Shown here: positions 51,529-64,000 of the stretch, in pieces
How the letters are laid out: every line of letters begins with the position of its first letter
How positions within the stretch are numbered: the stretch's first letter is position 1
Assembly (NCBI GenBank): GCA_037478835.1
Contig: JBBFLV010000003.1
Coordinates: 240,700 to 304,699 of the forward strand
Length of the DNA: 64,000 nucleotides
DNA from: 630D-37 sp037478835
GTDB taxonomy: Bacteria > Chloroflexota > Anaerolineae > Anaerolineales > Villigracilaceae
Direction: 5' to 3'
Translations under genes and position numbers: made by a program
The notes under the pieces: generated by a model
The model's input: only the letters and a program-made list of their open reading frames with translations
The model's database searches: none
Told to the model about the DNA's origin: nothing

Positions 51529-52370
51529 ACCAGAGGTTTCGTTTTGGTACTGTGGGTTCGCCGCTGAAGACGCCTCCCAAGCCCGGCGGGAGTGTGGGGG
51601 CGATCCTGTACCTGCGCAGTTTGGGACTGGATGCGTTGGAACTGGGCTGGGTACAAGCGGTGCGCGTCACTCCCGCTACCTGTGAAGCCATCCGTCGCAC
51701 CGCGGAAGCGGAGGATGTGGCGATCAGCGTCCACGCGCCCTACTTCATCAATTTGAATGCGGACGAAGCAGAATGGCCGAAATCACGCAAGCGCTTGATG
51801 GACGCGGCACATTATGGTCATCTGGCCGGCGCTACGGATATTATCTTCCACCCCGGTTCATATTTTGGCCAATCCCCTCGTGATGTGCTCAAGCGCATCC
51901 TGCCGCGGTTGGAATCTTGCCTGGATGAGCTACGGGCCCAGGGCAATCCGGTGCGTTTGCGGCCGGAGACCATGGGCAAGTCGGCAATGCTCGGCTCATT
52001 GGAAGATACCCTGGAAATGGCCAAGGCCCTGCCCGGCGTGGAGCCTTGCCTGGATTTCGCTCATCTCCATGCGCGCGCCGGCGATGGGAGCATGAACAGT
52101 GTCGCCGAATGGCGCGCCGCGCTGGAGGCCTATGCCAAAGCGTTGGGGGAGGAGGCCCTGCGGCGCCTGCACATTCACCTTTCCGGCATTGATTACGGTC
52201 CAAAAGGCGAAAAGGAGCATCTGGTTTTTGCAGAGGCCGATCTGGATGTCCGGGCGATTTTCCAGGTGCTCCACGAAATGGGCTGCGGGGGGCGCATTCT
52301 GTGCGAAAGCCCGATCCTGGAAGAGGACGCGTTGCGGCTGAAGGAGTGGTGGCAGGAAATTGCAGGATAA
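51525..52370 (+). CDS. Endonuclease IV-like TIM-barrel protein (AP endonuclease family 2)
   Basis: 281 residues from the ATG at 51525 (ATGA overlap). The zinc ligands of the Nfo fold can be followed: SVHAPYFINL, IIFHPGSYFG, RPETMGK, CLDFAHLHAR, IHLSGIDYGP...EH and ILCESPILEED. It probably cleaves abasic sites in DNA base excision repair. Sugar isomerases share the fold, but this ligand series favours Nfo. Confidence 0.85.
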   Translation: MNQRFRFGTVGSPLKTPPKPGGSVGAILYLRSLGLDALELGWVQAVRVTPATCEAIRRTAEAEDVAISVHAPYFINLNADEAEWPKSRKRLMDAAHYGHLAGATDIIFHPGSYFGQSPRDVLKRILPRLESCLDELRAQGNPVRLRPETMGKSAMLGSLEDTLEMAKALPGVEPCLDFAHLHARAGDGSMNSVAEWRAALEAYAKALGEEALRRLHIHLSGIDYGPKGEKEHLVFAEADLDVRAIFQVLHEMGCGGRILCESPILEEDALRLKEWWQEIAG

Positions 52371-52671
52371 CTTGCGACCCTGGGCGCGAAACAATTTGGA
52401 GCGCATGGATTGTTCGTTCACTATCTTTGCGCGAGGCAGATTTGCTCTCGGTGCCAAGATTGACTTTAAGATTTTGTTCCCCACCTTCAGATGACAAATG
52501 GTGCTTTCTTGCGCCGAATATCAGATTGATGGAGATTCTGGAACTTGTGTAGCGGATCGACGTATCTGTGAAAAGTTGATAGGTAATTTTGGTATAATAC
52601 TATCGAAATACTGTTTTTTTAGGGCGAATCTGTCAACGAGCGTTTTTCTGTCCGGTACAAGGAGAGTTGCG
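52371..52671. other. Intergenic region with extended -10 promoter for the DUF2231 gene
   Basis: 301 bp without a supported ORF. TGGTATAAT (52590-52598) is an extended -10 element predicting a leader of about 65 nt. SD AAGGAGAG lies 5-6 nt before the ATG at 52672. Nothing else is recognised. Confidence 0.55.
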
Positions 52672-53097
52672 ATGATTTCTTTCTTTCAGCGCTGGCTTGA
52701 AATGCACCCGATCCATCCGATGATAGTGCATTTCCCCATCGCTCTGACCGGAGCGGCTTTCCTGTTCATTTTGCTGGCTGCCTGGCGCAAGAATCCCTTG
52801 CTGGAATATGCTGCCTATGTGAACACAGCCCTGGCCGCAGTGAGCACGATTTTCGCCGGTGCGACCGGAATTTACGATAACTATCTGAATTACGAAGGCC
52901 AGGCTCCCAATGCGAACTGGAAAATCGCCCTGGCAATTGCCTTGTTTCTTCTCACGACCCTCACGGCTTTTGCCCGCTACAAGCGTCCCGATCTGTTCTC
53001 GACCTTCAAGGGACTGTATATTGCCCTTTGCGGGCTGAATTTCGCCATTGCGCTGGTTCTGGCGTTCTTGGGTGGGGTCATCTTATACGGTTTCTGA
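52672..53097 (+). CDS. DUF2231 membrane protein
   Basis: 141 residues from the ATG at 52672. The N-terminal MHPIHPMIVHFPIALTGAAFLF is the hallmark of DUF2231 (HPxHPxxVHFPIAL, with histidines that could bind heme or metal). Four membrane helices follow. The family often neighbours cytochromes. Here it is 26 nt upstream of a cytochrome c lipoprotein, which supports a redox or heme-related membrane role. Confidence 0.85.
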   Translation: MISFFQRWLEMHPIHPMIVHFPIALTGAAFLFILLAAWRKNPLLEYAAYVNTALAAVSTIFAGATGIYDNYLNYEGQAPNANWKIALAIALFLLTTLTAFARYKRPDLFSTFKGLYIALCGLNFAIALVLAFLGGVILYGF

Positions 53098-53123
53098 TCA
53101 CGTTTTCCTAACGGAGGAAATTT

Positions 53124-53642
53124 ATGTCTCTCAAGAAGGGCATCTATGCTCTCGTGTTCTTGTTTGTTTCTCTGCTCCTTGCTTGTGCACCGCAGCAGAG
53201 CTCTGCTCCTGCGACTTTGTCTCCCGCGCAAGCAACCCCTGTGATTTCAACGGCGCTTCCTGCAACGACCGAAGCTCCGACCGATACACCTACCGTTGTT
53301 CCGAGCCAGACTCCGACCTCTATCCCGACCGAGACCCCTACTGCTACCGCGACGGCACCGGCCGGCATTAGCTTCCTCAACGATGTGCTGCCGATTTTGA
53401 AGAGCCGCTGTGTAAACTGTCACGGTGGCGAGCGCGTGGAAGAGGGATTGCTCTTGCGGACCTATGAAGAGCTCATGGCCGGTTCGGCAAACGGCCCGGT
53501 GATCGTTCCCGGAGATCCGGAGAATAGCCTATTGGTACAGCTGATCGTCAATCAAAAGATGCCCAAACGTGGACCGAAATTGACCCCCCAACAGGTCGAG
53601 ATCATCATCGAATGGGTACGCCAGGGAGCGCCGAACAATTGA
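53124..53642 (+). CDS. Lipoprotein with planctomycete-type cytochrome c domain
   Basis: 172 residues. Signal peptide with lipobox LLLAC (Cys21), a Thr/Pro-rich spacer (about 30-80), then a cytochrome domain starting FLNDVLPILKSRCVNCHGG (C96, C99, H100 bind heme c) and ending NQKMPKRGPKLTPQQVEIIIEWVRQGAP, where the Met of KMP is the likely sixth ligand. It is anchored outside the membrane and may carry electrons. It forms a pair with the DUF2231 gene. Confidence 0.87.
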   Translation: MSLKKGIYALVFLFVSLLLACAPQQSSAPATLSPAQATPVISTALPATTEAPTDTPTVVPSQTPTSIPTETPTATATAPAGISFLNDVLPILKSRCVNCHGGERVEEGLLLRTYEELMAGSANGPVIVPGDPENSLLVQLIVNQKMPKRGPKLTPQQVEIIIEWVRQGAPNN

Positions 53643-53659
53643 GCACGGGGCGCAAAAGG

Positions 53660-53687
53660 TTGACATTTTCTCATCTTTGCATATAAT
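53660..53687 (+). promoter_or_regulatory. Promoter of the valS T-box transcript
   Basis: TTGACA (53660-53665), a 16-nt spacer and TATAAT (53682-53687), both perfect hexamers. Predicted +1 is about 53694, just before the T-box leader. Confidence 0.85.
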
Positions 53688-53693
53688 AACCGC

Positions 53694-53968
53694 AACACCT
53701 GGAGGAGTAGGCAGAGACTCTGCGGATAGAGAAGGAGGTCATTGGCTGGAAGCCTCCGCCGTGTGGGCCTGCTGAAGGTCGCCAGGGATGTTTGCCGAAG
53801 AAATTGGGAGTGGATCGCAAGCTCCCAAGAGTAGAACGGCACGGGGATTGCCCGTTATAGCAAGACCTGGATGATGGTCCGGGAACGAGAGCGCCGCCGA
53901 CCGGTGGCGAATAGAGGTGGTACCGCGGAGCCTGCGCTTCGTCCTCTAGTGGACGGAGCGCTTTTTTG
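53694..53968 (+). ncRNA. T-box riboswitch leader of valS
   Basis: The canonical T-box sequence AGGTGGTACCGCG (53915-53927) is followed by an intrinsic terminator: GCGCTTCGTCC (53934-53944) / GGACGGAGCGC (53951-53961) and T6. Stem I starts around GGAGGAGTAGGCAGAG. A GTC valine codon after GAAG (53778-53780) is a candidate specifier, in agreement with the downstream gene. Uncharged tRNA-Val should stabilise the antiterminator and allow valS transcription. Confidence 0.93.
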
Positions 53969-53980
53969 ATTCCACTTCGT

Positions 53981-54029
53981 CCACCGTCCACAATCTACGG
54001 TCTACCGTCTACGGTCTATCGTCTAAACC
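53981..54029 (+). repeat. Seven-unit degenerate heptanucleotide tandem repeat
   Basis: Seven contiguous 7-mers close to CTACSGT: CCACCGT, CCACAAT, CTACGGT, CTACCGT, CTACGGT, CTATCGT, CTAAACC. The array lies between the T-box terminator and the valS SD, so it is in the transcript. Confidence 0.8.
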
Positions 54030-54041
54030 ACAGGAGGAACT

Positions 54042-56741
<2,700 letters not shown>

Positions 56742-56770
56742 TCGTCGCCTTCACAGGCGCAAAAGTGTAG

Positions 56771-56776
56771 TATAAT
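56771..56776 (+). promoter_or_regulatory. -10 element of rpoB
   Basis: A perfect TATAAT, 69 nt before the rpoB ATG. The -35 is weak (TTCACA at 56750-56755, spacer 15). Placed just after the valS stop, it allows rpoB transcription independent of the T-box. Confidence 0.6.
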
Positions 56777-56845
56777 GCATCTTTGCGCTCTTGCCGTCTA
56801 TTGTGAGACGGGAAGTGGTGTTTTAATTCTTTTCAGGAGAAGGAC

Positions 56846-60738
<3,893 letters not shown>

Positions 60739-60742
<4 letters not shown>

Positions 60743-60767
60743 CGTATGCGTGGCCTGGTGTTAAAAT
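60739..60767 (+). promoter_or_regulatory. str-operon promoter (rpsL-rpsG-fusA-tuf)
   Basis: TTGACG (60739-60744), a 17-nt spacer and TAAAAT (60762-60767), overlapping the rpoB stop codon. Predicted +1 about 60774, leaving a 100-nt leader. Confidence 0.7.
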
Positions 60768-60807
60768 TGGCCTTCGTCACTACCCTGGCAACTTTGCCTT
60801 GTGTTTA

Positions 60808-60848
60808 TCAAATGAGGCCATCCTTTGTGACATGGTGGCCTCATTTGA
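60808..60848 (+). promoter_or_regulatory. Strong leader hairpin before rpsL
   Basis: A 15-bp stem (TCAAATGAGGCCATC 60808-60822 / 60834-60848, one G.T pair) with an 11-nt loop, ending 28 nt before the rpsL start. There is no T tract, so it is a candidate for translational feedback or mRNA stabilisation rather than a terminator. Confidence 0.65.
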
Positions 60849-60876
60849 ATGTCTAGCATTTGTTTTCGGAGGAACT

Positions 60877-61344
60877 GTGCCGACGATCAATCAGATGATT
60901 CGTAAGGGTCGCAAGACCAAAAAAGTGAAGAGCAAGGCGCCGGCGCTGCAGTATATTTTCAATTCCAAGACGCAGCGACGTATTCGCGTCCCCGGTGGTG
61001 CGCCTCAGAAGCGAGGCGTGTGTACGGTCGTTCGTACCATGACCCCTAAGAAGCCGAACTCGGCCTTGCGCAAGATCGCCCGTGTGCGCTTGAGCAATGG
61101 CATTGAAGTAACGGCCTATATCCCTGGCGAAGGTCATAACCTTCAGGAGCACTCGGTGGTCCTGGTGCGCGGTGGCCGTGTGAAGGACCTGCCGGGCGTG
61201 CGCTATCACATCGTCCGTGGCACCCTGGATGCGGAGGGTGTCAAAGATCGGTTCCAGGGACGTTCCAAGTACGGCGCCAAACGCCCGAAGGAAGGTCAGA
61301 CGGGCAAAAACAAAGGCGCTACTGCTGGAAAAGGCAAGAAATAG
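60877..61344 (+). CDS. rpsL: 30S ribosomal protein S12 (uS12)
   Basis: 155 residues from GTG at 60877 (SD CGGAGGA), PTINQMIRKGRKTKKVKSKAPAL. The streptomycin loop TPKKPNSALRKIARVRLSNG and GEGHNLQEHSVVLVRGGRVKDLPGVRYHIVRG are intact and wild-type at the usual resistance lysines. A 13-residue or so insertion (YIFNSKTQRRIRV region) precedes QKRGVCTVV, as in Firmicutes-type S12, and there is a Lys/Gly-rich tail. Confidence 0.97.
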   Translation: MPTINQMIRKGRKTKKVKSKAPALQYIFNSKTQRRIRVPGGAPQKRGVCTVVRTMTPKKPNSALRKIARVRLSNGIEVTAYIPGEGHNLQEHSVVLVRGGRVKDLPGVRYHIVRGTLDAEGVKDRFQGRSKYGAKRPKEGQTGKNKGATAGKGKK

Positions 61345-61353
61345 GAGATTCTT

Positions 61354-61821
61354 ATGCGACGTGGTACTCCTGAACGACGTCCTGTACAGCCGGATTTGCG
61401 CTACCATAGTGTGACGGTTGCTACGATGATCAACCATGTGATGAAGCGCGGCAAAAAATCGCTGGCGACGCGTCTGGTCTATCAGGCCCTCGACCTGATC
61501 GAAAAGCAGACCGGGAAGAACCCGCTGGAAGTCTTTGATCAGGCTCTGAAGAACGCTTCGCCGGTGATGGAGGTGCGCCCTCGCCGCGTGGGTGGTGCCA
61601 CCTATCAGGTGCCGATGGAAGTTCCTCCGCATCGTCGCCTGACGTTGGCGATCCGCTGGATCCTCGAGGCGGCGCGACAGCGCAGCGGCAAATCCTTCCC
61701 CGAAAAGCTGGCCGCGGAGCTGATCGATGCAGCGAACGAAACGGGAAGCGCTATCCGCAAACGGGATGAAACCCACAAGATGGCAGAAGCCAACCGCGCT
61801 TTTGCTCATTTCCGAATCTAA
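61354..61821 (+). CDS. rpsG: 30S ribosomal protein S7 (uS7)
   Basis: 155 residues: MRRGTPERRPVQPDLRYHSVTVATMINHVMKRGKK, NASPVMEVRPRRVGGATYQVPMEV and KRDETHKMAEANRAFAHFRI. It nucleates assembly of the 30S head and often represses the str operon. It lies 9 nt after rpsL with SD AGGAG. Confidence 0.98.
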   Translation: MRRGTPERRPVQPDLRYHSVTVATMINHVMKRGKKSLATRLVYQALDLIEKQTGKNPLEVFDQALKNASPVMEVRPRRVGGATYQVPMEVPPHRRLTLAIRWILEAARQRSGKSFPEKLAAELIDAANETGSAIRKRDETHKMAEANRAFAHFRI

Positions 61822-61842
61822 TTTATCGTTGTAGGAAAGCGA

Positions 61843-63918
61843 ATGGCACGCATTTATCCTTTGGAACGCTACCGCAATATCGGGATTATTGCCCACATTG
61901 ACGCCGGGAAGACCACGACTACCGAGCGTATCCTGTTCTATACCGGTCGGACGCATCGTCTTGGCTCTGTAGATGACGGCACGACGGTGACCGACTGGAT
62001 GGTACAGGAGCGCGAGCGCGGCATTACGATCGTTTCGGCGGCCGTTTCGGCGGAGTGGAAGGGTTATCAGATCAACCTGATCGATACCCCCGGCCACATT
62101 GATTTCACCGCCGAAGTGCAGCGCTCTTTGCGCGTGTTGGACGGTGGTGTGGTCATCTTCGATGCCGTTCAGGGCGTCGAGCCGCAGAGCGAAACGGTCT
62201 GGAGACAGGCCGATCGGTATGGCGTTCCTCGCATTTGCTTTATCAATAAGATGGACCGGGTCGGTGCATCCTATGAGCGTTCGATCGAAAGCATTCGCGA
62301 TCGCCTGGGCGCCAATCCGATCCCGATGCAATTGCCCATTGGCGTTGAATCGGCCTTCCGTGGTGTGGTTGATCTGCTGGAAATGAAGGCCATTTATTGG
62401 GATGATGAGCTGGGACGCGAGCCGCGCATCGCCGAAATCCCTGCCGATTTGAAAGAGGCGGCCATCGAGGCGCGGGCACAAATGGTCGAACGTATTGCCG
62501 AATTGGATGACGATCTGACGATCAAATTCCTCGAAGGCGAAGAGATCACCGTGCCCGAACTCAAGGCCGCGCTGCGCCGTGCAACCATTGCCGGTAAGGC
62601 GGCACCGGTCTTCTGCGGCTCCTCGTTGCGCAATCGCGGTGTGCAACCCTTGCTCGATGCGGTGATCGATTACCTGCCCTCACCGCTCGATATTCCTGCT
62701 GTGCGGGGTACCAACCCCGACAATCCCGAAGAATTCATCGAATTGCCGGCCAGCGACGATGCCCCGTTGAGTGCCTTGGTTTTTAAGATCGTCACCGATC
62801 CCTATGTCGGGCGTCTGGCCTATTTCCGCGTCTATTCGGGTGTGATTACGCAAGGGCAAATGGTGTATAACTCCACCAAGGGCAAGCGCGAACGCATCGG
62901 GCGCCTGCTGCGCATGTATGCCGATCGACGCGAAGACATTACCGAAGTGCGTGCCGGCGACATCGGCGCGGTGCTTGGCCTGAAGGATACGTTTACCGGC
63001 GATACGCTCTGCAGCGATTCTCGCAAGATTGTTCTGGAAAGCATTTCCTTCCCGGAGCCGGTTATCTCGGTCGCGATCGAGCCCAAAACCACGGCCGATC
63101 AGGACAAAATGGGCGAGGCCTTGCGCAAACTGGCGGAGGAAGACCCGACTTTCCGCGTGCGCACCGATGAGAATACCGGTCAGACCATTATCTCCGGGAT
63201 GGGTGAACTACACTTGGATATTATCGTAGATCGCTTGGTGCGTGAATTCCGAGTCCAAGCGAATGTAGGTCGTCCGCGCGTTGCCTATCGTGAAACCATC
63301 ACCCGTCCGGTGCCGCGCGTGGATCATCGCTATGTCAAGCAGACCGGTGGGCGCGGTCAGTATGGTCATGTAGTGATTTCCCTCGAGCCGGCACCGCCTG
63401 GTAGCGGCATCATCTTCGAGGATAAGATCGTCGGTGGGGTGATTCCACGTGAATACATCCCGGCGGTTGAAAAAGGAATACGCGAAGCGGCGGAAAGTGG
63501 CGTGATGGCCGGTTATCCGGTAGTAGATGTAAAGGTCACGCTCTTCGATGGTTCTTTCCACGAAGTCGACTCCAGTGAAATGGCCTTCAAGATGGCCGCT
63601 TCCATGGCTTTCAAGGAAGGTATTCAAAAGGGTGCACCGGTTTTGCTGGAACCCATTATGAAAGTAGAAGTGGTCGTGCCGGAAGAGTACCTCGGCGATG
63701 TCATTGGACAATTGAACAGTCGCCGTGGGAGCATTCAAGGCATTGAAGCGCGCCCCGGGAATGCACAGGCTGTCCGGGCGATGGTGCCACTCGGCGAAAT
63801 GTTCGGTTATGCCACGGAACTGCGTTCGGCCACACAAGGACGCGGTGTGTTCTCCATGGAATTCGATCACTACGCCCCGGTTTCGGAATCGGTGGCGCAG
63901 GAAATCCTCAAAGCCTAG
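61843..63918 (+). CDS. fusA: Translation elongation factor G
   Basis: 691 residues with canonical AHIDAGKTTTTERILFYTG, DTPGHIDFTAEVQRSLRVLDG, NKMDRVGA and domains II-V through AQGRGVFSMEFDHY-like SATQGRGVFSMEFDHYAPV. It catalyses ribosomal translocation with GTP. Third gene of the str operon; a divergent EF-G paralogue lies at 45.3-47.4 kb. Confidence 0.98.
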   Translation: MARIYPLERYRNIGIIAHIDAGKTTTTERILFYTGRTHRLGSVDDGTTVTDWMVQERERGITIVSAAVSAEWKGYQINLIDTPGHIDFTAEVQRSLRVLDGGVVIFDAVQGVEPQSETVWRQADRYGVPRICFINKMDRVGASYERSIESIRDRLGANPIPMQLPIGVESAFRGVVDLLEMKAIYWDDELGREPRIAEIPADLKEAAIEARAQMVERIAELDDDLTIKFLEGEEITVPELKAALRRATIAGKAAPVFCGSSLRNRGVQPLLDAVIDYLPSPLDIPAVRGTNPDNPEEFIELPASDDAPLSALVFKIVTDPYVGRLAYFRVYSGVITQGQMVYNSTKGKRERIGRLLRMYADRREDITEVRAGDIGAVLGLKDTFTGDTLCSDSRKIVLESISFPEPVISVAIEPKTTADQDKMGEALRKLAEEDPTFRVRTDENTGQTIISGMGELHLDIIVDRLVREFRVQANVGRPRVAYRETITRPVPRVDHRYVKQTGGRGQYGHVVISLEPAPPGSGIIFEDKIVGGVIPREYIPAVEKGIREAAESGVMAGYPVVDVKVTLFDGSFHEVDSSEMAFKMAASMAFKEGIQKGAPVLLEPIMKVEVVVPEEYLGDVIGQLNSRRGSIQGIEARPGNAQAVRAMVPLGEMFGYATELRSATQGRGVFSMEFDHYAPVSESVAQEILKA

Positions 63919-63945
63919 TCTTTTTCAAGAAGGAGATTTTCTTCT

Positions 63946-64000
63946 ATGGCCAAGCAGAAATTTGAACGAACGAAGCCGCATCTGAACGTGGGGACGATGG
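63946..64000 (+). CDS. tuf: Elongation factor Tu (N-terminal fragment, cut by the window end)
   Basis: 18 codons, MAKQKFERTKPHLNVGTM, the invariant start of EF-Tu, continuing beyond the window. SD AAGGAG lies inside a small inverted repeat (AGAAG...CTTCT) that might shade it. The position after fusA is the classic str order. Confidence 0.95.
   Translation, partial: MAKQKFERTKPHLNVGTM

Noticed and set aside
60853..62646. 597-codon minus-strand ORF across rpsL, rpsG and fusA
   Set aside because: Spans three verified ribosomal/translation genes in antisense; product is His/Arg-rich without domains.

Overview
The window looks like the chromosome of a GC-rich Chloroflexota bacterium, most likely of the Anaerolineae type. 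This is inferred from protein character and gene content, because no rRNA gene is present to confirm it. It is almost fully coding, with many 1-4 nt stop/start overlaps (ATGA, GTGA, TGATG), good Shine-Dalgarno sequences and TTGACA/TATAAT-type promoters. The housekeeping proteins SecA, RpoB and RpoC carry large insertions. No rRNA, tRNA, CRISPR array or intact transposase was found.

Layout. 1-5412 (+): a surface-glycan cluster with an RmlD-like reductase, a NeuB-type synthase, a GT4 glycosyltransferase, a LapA-like membrane protein, an AAC(3)-like acetyltransferase and an aldo/keto reductase. 5511-7725 (-): an AT-rich type II restriction-modification pair that looks imported. 8041: rpmB. 14900-8300 (-): secA, adenosine deaminase, a sugar-phosphate nucleotidyltransferase and a sulfite-oxidase-like protein. 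15059-18488 (+): a chelatase AAA+ gene and its VWA half, joined through an A9 slippery run, then a DMT exporter and a GNAT. 18439-19593 (-): a coiled-coil protein and a LysM protein. 19781-24467 (+): YqeY, PgpH-type c-di-AMP phosphodiesterase, YbeY, DgkA and an MFS protein. 25056-27353 (+): a tungstate ABC transporter.

27813-37509 (+) is a compact tetrapyrrole operon: hemA-hemC-hemD-hemB-radical SAM-hemE-two DUF4491-like membrane proteins-hemG/Y-hemL. It covers glutamyl-tRNA to uroporphyrinogen/coproporphyrinogen and the porphyrinogen oxidase step, but has no recognisable hemN/hemF or hemH. Glutamate dehydrogenase follows on the other strand. 39412-40508 (+) holds a small P-loop ATPase and an unknown partner. 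They sit behind a TTGACA-N17-TATTAT promoter with a GAAC-N4-GTTC palindrome over the predicted start of transcription, as in an SOS-type operator.

47368-40505 (-): an EF-G paralogue, rpoC with its own promoter, and acpS. 47496-53642 (+): a thioredoxin-like membrane protein, a ureohydrolase, a YtxH protein, a DUF1028 protein, two HAD proteins, an endonuclease IV-like protein, a DUF2231 protein and a cytochrome c lipoprotein. 53660-64000 (+): a T-box leader and valS, then rpoB, then rpsL-rpsG-fusA-tuf. rpoB and rpoC are therefore about 12 kb apart on opposite strands.

Most notable: (i) a probable -1 frameshift making both chelatase I- and D-type subunits from one locus; (ii) the GAAC-N4-GTTC-controlled ATPase/partner pair, the best candidate for an undescribed system; (iii) the heme operon with a radical SAM enzyme and paired DUF4491-like proteins; (iv) the split rpoB/rpoC and an RpoB insertion built of repeated GYD units; (v) short degenerate repeats in intergenic DNA. 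All homology statements come from reading motifs; no database search was run.
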